64,000 nucleotides of DNA from NCBI RefSeq assembly GCF_014529535.1, contig NW_023503325.1, positions 2,836,826 to 2,900,825 on the forward strand, given 5' to 3'. Source of the stretch: Bradysia coprophila (Eukaryota; Arthropoda; Insecta; Diptera; Sciaridae). Made by a program: the position numbers and the translations under genes. Within the stretch, counting starts at the first letter, position 1. Each line of letters starts with the position of its first letter. Shown piece after piece: positions 54,950 to 64,000 of the stretch. The notes beneath the pieces are model-generated. The model saw only the letters and a list, made by a program, of their open reading frames with translations. It made no database searches and was not told where the DNA came from.

Positions 54950-57900
54950 CTTCTGGGTTTTTGTTTTTCATTTTCTTTTACCTCAATTTTTTTGTTGTTT
55001 GTAATAATTTATGCGGAATGACATAAAAGGTGCCCACACGAGAGATTCATACATTTAAGCAACAATAATATAAAAAGCGAATTACAAGAACGTCATATGA
55101 ATTGCATTCGTCGTCATTGTTGTTTTTCTTTCGTTTTACAAAAAAAAGGTATTGCTACCGATAAAATTGCATGCAATGAGTAATTTTCCCATGAGATAAT
55201 TAATTTAATTTTTTTATTGTTGGTAAAGATAAAGATTACTTGTTCACCAATAATATTCCGTATGTTATGTATAGATTTCACATGAATTCATCTTGAAGCT
55301 TTTTAACAATTTTTTTTTTAAATTTTTTAATAATCTTTCTACACTCAACAACGTTGACTCAACGCATGTTTGTTTGTTTATTTTTTTCATTTTCTCGAAA
55401 ATTGAATACATCAAATTCATAAGCACCATTGCATAAGTATGCAAATGAACTTCCGATCATATTTTTTTTGTAAACAACTCATTCACTAATTTTGTTATTT
55501 TAAATAATTTTGTGTTTTTTTTTCTCTGAAAATTTATTTTATAACTCGAAATTATCTTTCTGCATCTCTTAATTACGATTTATTGAGCAGCAAAATAATG
55601 ATTAATCCACAAGCCATGACTAGTGACTTAATTAGTTGTATTAGATGATTTCATCGACAAAAATGACGTTGATGTAATTAGGACGGGATATCGAGATCCT
55701 TATGACAAGTTTAAATAGCTCGATAGCAGTACATTTACATATCAATGGAGACATTGGCATGCAGATTATTTTACTCAAAACAAAACGTGACACCAAGTTT
55801 CCAAGTCGTGAAGCAAATTGAACACATTAAATCTTATATTTTCGAGTAAAATACCTTACATTTCGATTATATTGGAGAAATGAAAGAAATTGTTCCTTGG
55901 TTGTTGACCTCGTCCTCGGTTCGGATCAATAAATTCACGCGATCTCACGTGATAAGCTCCATTTCTCACAATTTTTGTCATATAGTCATAGACATGCAAT
56001 TTGCTAATACATTTCCAATTATTTTACAGCGCAACAAAATATTCTGTCGTCGAACGCAAATCGATTTCTAATCGAAAGTTTGCAATTATATGCATTATCA
56101 GTAATTATTTCTGTAATGAAATAGATTTTGAACTCACTAGTTTTCAAAACAAGTGCGTGGTTGATTCGTTTTAGTTTTAAAATGTGTACGGAAATGAGTA
56201 AACTGCAGACTGGAGCGAACTTGAAAAGAAGGATATATAAATCTTTCTACTGTGTGTTAGTGCATAATAAAAACACCCCTGTAAAAGCGCTGCACGGCGA
56301 ACAGCTTGTACCTCAGAGATTTCATTTTTAATTTGATCTTTTCTATGTTTGAAATTACTTTACAAATCGTTATGTTTGCCATGAGTCATCCACGAATCCA
56401 ATTATGGGTGGATATTGGTCCGAATCTAAATCACAAACAAAATAAATTCTTACACATCAGGATCCGGAGCTGTTCCCGTTTTACCTTAATTGGAAATCAA
56501 ATTAGTGCGAGCGAAACTGAAAACGGGAACTGCTCCTAAACCTGATGACGTCCTGCATCAGGACGAAATTCCACCCATATCTTTTTGGATTCATAACTGA
56601 CACATTTAGTATGTCGAATAATTGACCATAAAGTCTTCTGAACTCAACAAAAAGAACGAATTTTTAGTGTTACACTGTCAGATCTATGAAGATCAGGTAA
56701 TTGAAAAAGATACAAGAGTTACGAACTCCTAACATTATCTGTTATTGACAGTAAGGACAAAAGTAAGAACGATGAACTCTGCCAGTTCTTATTGCATCCT
56801 TCGTAAGGCCACAGTTTAAAACCTATCCCAAGTTCACCCAAGTTCATCACCAAAAACGAAATTTTTTTTTGTTGTGCGACATTGGGCATTGGCCAAACGA
56901 TGAATGCAATTGAAAAATATTTTTTTTCTTGACGTGTCCGACAAGTCAATAAATCGAAAAATCGCAAGATCTGGCAGCGAAAATTTTAGTTTTTTATTGC
57001 ATTCGTCATTTAGCTCCAATATTTTGACACCAACTTAAACTATAATTTGTGAGACGGCTGAGATTTACACTAGGTATAATCTTTGTTAGGGTCGGTCTAG
57101 GGTATAATGCCAAAAGAACAGGGTATATTCTCCTGTAACGCCTGTAATTTCAGGAGAGCAACATTTTCTTTAATTTCGTTTTCTTTAATTTCATTTTCTT
57201 TGGTATGCGACTATGTCACATCACCGTGAATTTTCTGACTACTCGAGGCGAATACAATATTTTTTCATTTGTGGGAAATTTGTTTCAAATAAATTTCCAA
57301 ACTTAGGAATTTGGTAGGTTTTATACTTGCTCAATGGTCGATTCTTCTACCCACCTCGTTTCAAAGGTTAACGTTTTAAGCCTTACAGTGGCCTGCGTAA
57401 TCTACATATTTATCACGAATACGAATTTACATAATCCATAACAAACACGTTCGTGTGATCCGTCGAATAATTCTCAGTCTTTAAGTTTGGCCCTTCAAAA
57501 CTTTCGCTCCATTCAAAAACGACTACATGGTCTAACGTTAAATGTACACATCAAAATTGCCATTCAATTGTTGTTCCGAGAACAAGTGATAAATAACTGA
57601 GAATCATCAGCCACTCCTTTTTTTCCGAACGAAAGTGAAAATGTGACTAAGATATCAGTTTGACTGCAATTATAATGACTGAGTTTTCACTATTATGTTG
57701 TGAATTACCTGTTGTTGAACGTTATATTACATCTTATAAACTCATTAATTGCCGGTAAACAAAAGTACATTTCTGTATTAAAACGAAAAATACAATAGAC
57801 TTATCGCTTGCACAAGTTTTGTTTGTTATACCTTCGACCATGTAATTTAGTAATATTTTTTTCCATTTCACATCACTTTATAAATATCATTTCGTATGAT

Positions 57901-59560
57901 GAACGGAACGCATATATTTTACTACTTCGTCTATATGGGCATCCATCATCACTCTGTAGATATATAAAAGAAATGAATGTAAACAAAAGACTGAACGACT
58001 AAAACTATTATTTTAAGTTTTAAGTCGAACAATGTGTAATTAAATAATTTTGGAGGATATGATAATTTTTTGCTTCTTCTTTTTGCTGCGTCTTCTTTCT
58101 GAAAATTTGTAATAGAAAGTCGTTCATGCCGTTATAATTTAAAATGTTAATTTACGCTCGTACCTTGGCTGGCTAATTTTCTATTGGGAGATAAGCTTGC
58201 TAAAAAATTAACGTTTTAAGATTTTATTAGAAAAGGAAATTACTTCATTTTTACATAAGTTGAAATCGAAATCATCCAACGAGTGGTTTTCATTTTCTAC
58301 TACTACTTCTGCTGCTGCTTCGCCCGTATAGCATCTTTGTACTTTGACCGTACATGAGAAATTGCTGTTTTAATCGAATTTATCTTCAAATTTGAATCAT
58401 TTGCATAAGCAAACAAGACGAAACTTAAACTCTCTATTACAAAAAGTTAACAAGAAAATTTACATATAAAATCATTGGCCGTGAAAGTTATCATTCGAAA
58501 TGATCACATCCACCACTGTGCACAGAGGTAAATATTTATTAGACGTGTATAATTCGAATGCGAAACCAAATTCAAAACATACAGAGAAATGAAGCAAAGC
58601 AATGATATAGCACATTACCCATGGCATATTCGAATCGATAATGCATTAAAAAGTTTGTATTTGTTGGTCCAGACGACTACAACTAGTATAATTTATTATG
58701 ATTTTATACAAAAGATTTTTCAAATTTTTCAAAGCTTAAATGAAGATGTATCTCAAAGCTCGTGTACGTAAAATGATTACGGTTTCTATTACCGGATATT
58801 TCGTTTTTTGTCGTAATATCCTACAAACGCTTTATACAAATGAACAACGAAAGCGCGACAAAATTGTATTTTTAGCACTCTGTAATAGCAACGCCAAAAT
58901 GGTTGTTTTAAAACTTTAAAACTCTGTAACAGTAGGGCAATAAGCAGTTTGCATAACTACATAACTTCCTAGATATACAAAAAAAATGTCCCACTTTAAA
59001 ATTACGGTTTCTACTGAAGCGGAAAGCTTTTATAGTTGAAGTTGCGGGAACTACAGTGAGACATTGCGACGATATCCTTCTCTGATTTCCCTCTTTTCTT
59101 GCAATAGATTTATCAGTTTTTCTTATTTAGATTTATCAGCTTCTTGCAATAAGAGTTTCAATAACAATTAGAAGACGAAAGTCGTCAATAAAACACAAAA
59201 GTTCAACACTTCCGTCTGACTCGAAATCTGAAATTTATTGCACGTATTTCGGCTTACAAGAACAGAATCAGTTGGAACTCAGCTAAAATGTTAAGGCTCG
59301 GTACATGTTTACCTGAACAGAAAATACATGGTCTGACTTAATCTGGTTTCAATCAAACTTGCATGGTCAATGCAAATTTTCCGATCAACCTGTCAAGTTT
59401 GATTGAGACTAGGTTCAGGTCAGGTTTGTTTTCTAAAATTATCTGATCTGAAATGCCAGGAAATACTGATTTTTGGCCGCGGACCTATTCCAAGCTTTAC
59501 AAAAAATGGAGATGGATGGAATGGAGAACTTAGCTAAAAAAGTTTTCTCCCGAAATTGTT
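54950..59560. other. Long intergenic stretch, no gene recognised
   Basis: Over 4.6 kb of very AT-rich DNA. Open frames of 60-82 codons (for example 55880-56071, 56306-56539 and 57808-58002) show no motif. A hairpin at about 56457-56545 (GGAGCTGTTCCCGTTTTACC / GAAAACGGGAACTGCTCC) and a tandem TTTCTTTAATTTC(G/A) run near 57170-57205 are the visible structures. Confidence 0.4.
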
Positions 59561-59569
59561 TCACTTGAG

Positions 59570-59824
59570 CAGGGCCTATTTTAAGGAATTTAACTTCCAA
59601 AACTTTCCAAAATTTCCAAAATTTCACAAAAATTCTTGAAATTTCAAAATTTTCGATATCATTTTGAAGTAATCAGTTAAGCTCAAAGACATAAAAAAAA
59701 ACACCAAAAAGGCAGTAAAAACAACATTTACGATACAATCTGTTGTGCTTTTATATAAAGTGGCGAAAAGTGATTTAAAAATTTAAGAATTTTTGGAAAT
59801 TTAATTTCCTTAAAATAGGCCTTC
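59570..59824. mobile_element. hAT-like MITE, CAGGGC termini
   Basis: Left end CAGGGCCTATTTTAAGGAA, right end TTCCTTAAAATAGGCC plus a few bases. Flanked by ACTTGAG on both sides (59563-59569, 59826-59832); counting one mismatch it is an 8-bp duplication. Termini resemble those of the 17.53-kb element (CAGGGCTTATT). Confidence 0.75.
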
Positions 59825-60289
59825 TACTTGAGTAATTGCAAAAAAAACGATTTTGGGCCCCTTTTGGCAGACCATTACTTCACTAGCTCGATCGTCGACA
59901 ACAAAAAAGAATCACCAAACGTAGTACTACGCTTTACTCGCATCAGTTCAACGAATCGAATGAGCTATAACTCAATAATATCCGTGACCCCTTGTCCCAA
60001 AGTTGTTCGAAGATTTGGCGATATCACTTTTAACACAACAGATTTTTCTTTCAAAAAGATCTTATAGATTCAGAGATATTCGACTTTAACCATTTTCATA
60101 TAAATGGCTCTTCCGGCTGTAAAAACAATTTTCCATTTTCCGGAAAAAGTTGTTCCACAACTTTTCATGACAAAACAACATGTAACATAGAAAAATCTTA
60201 AAGAACTTAACGCGCATGGAATTACCTGAACTAAATGAGTAGTGTAGTACTAATATGGAAGGAGGTCCTGCTAAAAAATTTTAAATATT

Positions 60290-60640
60290 TTTTCATGTGT
60301 CGGGGCCGAAAATGAGGGAGTTTTGAGATTTTTCTCTGGTTTTCGACCCCTTACATGAAAAATTTGCTGAGTATCTGTTTGGACGATTGATTTTAGGCAC
60401 TTTCGCGAAATTGCCTAAAGGCAATCGTACAAAACCACGGCAGAGTAAAGTTAACCTGGCAGGAGTGGACGTTTGACAAGGGACCTGAATAATCTAGTAG
60501 CCCTATATTTTTTTTCGAATAAAATTTTTCAATTTATGTCAGTGTTCATTTGAGTTCATTTTCATCCAGTGTATTATGAACCGCTCCTGCCTGGTTTATT
60601 TTACTCTGCCGTGCCAAAACAGATACACAATAACTATTAT
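60290..60640. repeat. Dispersed foldback repeat, copy B, interrupted
   Basis: Matches copy A (10187-10410) from CATGTGTCGG(A/G)GCCGAAAAT to GCAATCGT(A/C)CAAAAC, is split by the insert at 60436-60613, and resumes with CCAAAACAGATACACAA. Confidence 0.75.
60436..60613. mobile_element. hAT-like MITE family 'CACGGCAGAG', copy 3, nested
   Basis: 178 bp with the family termini CACGGCAGAGTAAA and TTTACTCTGCCGTG, slightly shortened inside. It is flanked by ACAAAAC and CCAAAAC (6 of 7 match). The uninterrupted copy A reads TCCAAAACAGATAC at the same point, giving an empty site. Confidence 0.85.
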
Positions 60641-60823
60641 CCAATTCCCGCAGCTTTTGTTGTCAAAATCATTTATTTGCACAAAAGCAGAGAAAAATAG
60701 ATGGCGTCAATCTCATTCAGACTGCATTTTTTTCGATAGAAATTCATTTTGTCGAAAGTCGAGTAGATAATTTGGATGTAATTCGCCAGTTATATTTTTA
60801 GAACCAAATTAATTTTCACTCAC

Positions 60824-63280
60824 ATTTCCATCATTAATTTTATTACAAACAACAAAAATATCTTTAACGGCTAACGGTTGAGCTTTTGGAGAAAATGTGA
60901 CCATAATATGGTTTTCATTGCTCTTGATAGTTAGATAATGTGGGTCAGTGATTTTTTTCATTCTTCTACAATACAATAGCGTGCATAGAGGCACACAAGG
61001 ATCGGTGTACACAAAGGATTTCCTTTGACGTTTTATGAGTTGAGCTTTTTTTGCTGGATAGCTCTGAACTTATACTGATAAAAGAAGACAGAAAATATTG
61101 ATTTCAAAATATCAAATTTTTGTTTTGCTCCGCACTCCATACGAAAGGCTTTTTATCTGACATGCTAAAATGAGTTTAACATTTGCAATGCTATAATCTA
61201 ACTTTTAACAGATTTTCATTTTCCGTCACATTTATGGCAAACACTTAAAAACAGAAATCACGATAAAAAAAATAAAAACAAAATAAAAATGACGAACGAC
61301 ATAAAAAAAACAAAAATAAAATCATATGAAGATGAAAGCTAATTAACCTGTGCCCGAGATTGTTTTTTCTTCTTATTTTTAAATCCTCTATAGTGCAATC
61401 AACTAGCAAACGTTGCACCATAAATGATGTGGTTTGGAGAAATAAAGAAAGAAAGAAGAAAAAAAACAAAACATGAATAGAGAAACTCGTTAAAGCTATT
61501 AAGGAAAATTATTAACTGGATTTTGAATGGTTAAGGTGATAAATATAAATTGAAAAGAATAACTTCATTCCATTACTGAAATATAATTAATTGAGAAAGT
61601 TAACAATTTTTTTGTTGTTGTTCATATTTCATTACCTATTTTGTAGTTTCTTTGCGGCCACAATATGTGCATAGGCAGCTTGAGCATTTTGATCCGTAAC
61701 GTTGTCGCTGGGTGCACTAAATTCAAATAGTTTTGTGGCAGGATGATTTATATCCAAATAGAAACCTTTAACAGAATGGTTGAATTTTTTATTTTTAATA
61801 AAAGAACTTAGGAAAATTCGAATTTGGTCAAAGTTCACACGGTGTCCTTCTAAAGAAAAAAAAATAGTTTGATCGAAGTGTACCAAAAAAAGATTGCGGT
61901 TATGAGTCGTAGGACCCTAATGGAGTTCAGTAAAATCGCCCCAGTTTCTACTTCAAAGTAGAAAAAAAATTGATGCATTTTTACAAGGCTACGGTCAAAA
62001 ATCAACTGTATCTTAGAGTCTGACATCTCAGCTTTCGATGTTAAAATTGTGGATAACGTCGATCGACTCAAATTTTGAGGAAACAGAGCAAATTTTGAGA
62101 AAGCAAGGTGAGTCCTAACTTTTTTGTTCGTTTTAATAGTCACCAAGCTAGCAAGCGAATATTAAGTAAAACTATGGTAAAACATGCCGATAACCGTTCA
62201 ATTCTTTCAAAATTTTAAGCGGAACTTTTCGTAGTGACTATAAAAATGGTATAGGGAAGGTAGGATCTGCAGTGATGCTTCGGATCACTGATTGATTAGC
62301 TTCCCTTATGTCCTACTACTCATAAATCAGTCCTTTTTTGGTACATTTCGATTTCGATCGAACAAATTTTTTGTTCAGTGGAACCGTGATTCAGTAATCA
62401 TTTACATAACTAGTAGCACCATCATAAATTACAAAGAGTTTTTCTTTCGTATGAGTACAAAATATTGCTTTAATCTGAGCAAAAGGACTACTTTGAACTT
62501 TCTCTGCAATGTCATACACTTGCTACTAGTTCATTGTACAACTCAAACTGTGGACATTTTCACTGCAAAAATTCATATTTAAGTGAAAAATAGCTATTTT
62601 GGATACATTCGTTATTCTTTTCACCAGTTACGAAATTCCATTTCAGCACTAGTGTCGAAAAGAGCTTATTTAAGCACTTGTGAAGAGAAATACACATTTC
62701 AGCACTAGTGTCGAAAAGTATCCCGTTCCATTTCGACACACGAACAAAATTAAAATTTTAAAAATTATTTTGAATGCCGAAATTACTGAGAAAAGAAAAT
62801 CGCTCAGTGATGACAGGACAAATAAGAATTTTTGCAGATCAATTAATTTAGCGATCTTATGTAAACACAAAACCTTTTTTAATTAGACGCGGCTCCTTGA
62901 CTTCATACAACTCTCTCATGGCAGCCAGACCTTCTCTGGCTGCCGTGCGAACAGCGTTACGCATTGCCGACACTTGTCTTTTATGATCTTTTGATACATT
63001 GCTTTTATCACTGACAGTGGAAACGATTTTCAATTTACGCGGATAAATGACACTAATTGAACTATTGTCGGTCACATTTTCCTCGTCGAACTTAAAATTA
63101 TTAAAAAAATAAATTGTTTTTAAATCACTGTCAATCGAATCATTAATTTGTTCCGGTAAATTTTGAATTTCATTTTTAATGTGTGAATTTGATGAAGAGT
63201 TCTGTGTGTCTTTGGTTTGTACAGTTATTGTAAATAATATTATTGTTGTAGAGACGAAGAATATTAGGATATTGTTGAAC
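60824..63280 (-). CDS. Unrecognised secreted protein, partial gene model
   Basis: Three exons fit on the minus strand with matching phase: 63280-62874, 61849-61636 and 60965-60824; first and last exons not found. The first exon seen encodes a hydrophobic segment NILIFFVSTTIILFTITVQ followed by an Asn/Ser-rich linker, like a signal peptide whose initiator Met is in an upstream exon. It then has SAMRNAVRTAAREGLAAMRE, an Ala/Arg-rich helix. The second gives FYLDINHPATKLFEFSAPSD and AQAAYAHIVAAKKL. The third gives HYLTIKSNENHIMVTFSPKA and ends KDIFVVCNKINDGN at a GTGAGT donor. I do not recognise the family. Codon use and phase agreement argue it is real. The 1-kb intron 61850-62873 holds short direct repeats (TTTCAGCACTAGTGTCGAAAAG, near 62641 and 62697). 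Confidence 0.55.
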
Positions 63281-63851
63281 CTGGAAGTAGAAAAGAAAAT
63301 CAGTTTTAATCAAATTGAATTGACGAATCAGTCTCCAGTTACATGGTTATAAATTCAGTGCCAAGAACGGTAATACAAATATATTTATGCACCGGTTGAT
63401 TCAAATCAGATGAAATTCTAGTACGGATTTTAATTACCAAAATTTCGTTCTCTCATTATCTACATCCATCTTATACAATATCGATTAGCATAATTTTGTT
63501 ATAGTTACGTAAAGCAACGTATTTATTACAATAAGATTTGTAAGTTTTGTTGCTTTCATTCGCATTCAAAGCATAATGTCTATGTTTTCGTCGTTTGACT
63601 ATGAAATAATTTTACGATAATGAAACAATTATGTGAGCATATGAATATTAATTGTAGAGTAAAATTGGCTTATGGGAAATATATATGGCAGTATTTTCAG
63701 CCTTTTCACGAAATGTGAGCGTGTGAGATTTCATTCATGTCTGGAGGTAATTTTCTTCTCATTCTGACCATGTACAATGTATGGAGTGTATATTGTACAT
63801 TACGACAAAAGATAAAAATTCGTTTAACTACAGTTAATGTCACCGAGTCTT

Positions 63852-63980
63852 TGCTGCAACTGTTTTACCACTTATGGTCCACTCATACAATCATACTGCT
63901 TATTACAGATTTAACACTACGTGCGCGTGTTTGTACTTGTATAAAGTGGACCAGCTGGTAAAACAGCTGAAGCAAATTTA
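63852..63980. repeat. Hairpin element near the right edge
   Basis: TTTGCTGCAACTGTTTTACC and TATGGTCCAC at the left pair with GTGGACCAGCTGGTAAAACAG and CTGAAGCAAA at the right, with a 60-70 bp loop. Confidence 0.65.
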
Positions 63981-64000
63981 GACACAAATTCGATTGACAT

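Noticed and set aside
56719..57019. Overlapping minus-strand frames suggesting a small gene
   Set aside because: Two different frames of similar length overlap and neither shows a domain, a good start context or splice sites.

Overview
The window looks like nuclear DNA of an insect, most probably a dipteran. The base composition is AT-rich and the introns are short (about 55-85 nt, GT...AG). The gene families present (SLC22 organic cation transporters, a zinc-thumb-less cGAS-like receptor, ferrochelatase, XRCC3/spindle-B type RAD51 paralog, animal haem peroxidase) all fit an insect. The species cannot be fixed from sequence alone; a lower dipteran such as a fungus gnat is only a guess. No operons, phage or CRISPR structures are present.

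Layout. 1-3.6 kb: the 3' part of a multi-exon SLC22 transporter (minus) lies back to back with a three-exon monoamine-oxidase-like gene (plus), whose start codon is 53 bp from a transporter exon. 3.6-11.8 kb: repeats, including two non-LTR retrotransposon remnants, a tRNA-derived SINE candidate and many inverted-repeat elements. 11.9-13.6 kb: an intronless, complete SLC22 transporter. 13.6-20.8 kb: intergenic DNA with foldbacks, a 351-bp hAT-like MITE and a 152-bp tandem repeat. 20.8-23.0 kb: a complete seven-exon ARMT1-type phosphatase gene (minus). 25.8-27.2 kb: a two-exon cGAS-like receptor (minus). 28-39 kb: dense mobile DNA, with an inverted-repeat element of about 3 kb flanked by a target-site duplication, a second foldback whose arms are made of short tandem repeats, and between them a chimeric pseudogene joining a Piwi fragment to ferrochelatase fragments. 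39.4-40.8 kb: a six-exon RAD51 paralog. 42.9-44.7 kb: the intact six-exon ferrochelatase gene, source of the pseudogene about 11 kb away. 48.1-52.8 kb: a haem peroxidase with a very long low-complexity tail. 60.8-63.3 kb: exons of an unrecognised secreted protein. The rest is repeat-rich intergenic DNA.

The genes do not form an obvious pathway. I rebuilt exon structures by hand by checking GT/AG sites, codon phase and family motifs. For ARMT1, ferrochelatase, XRCC3, the cGAS-like receptor and the MAO-like gene every junction keeps phase, so these models are stronger than single ORFs. The most interesting items are the cGAS-like receptor, the Piwi-ferrochelatase chimera, and the dated nesting of mobile elements (precise target-site duplications at 17.5, 28.1, 29.1/32.1, 29.8/30.7, 59.6 kb and an empty/filled site pair at 10.3 and 60.4 kb).
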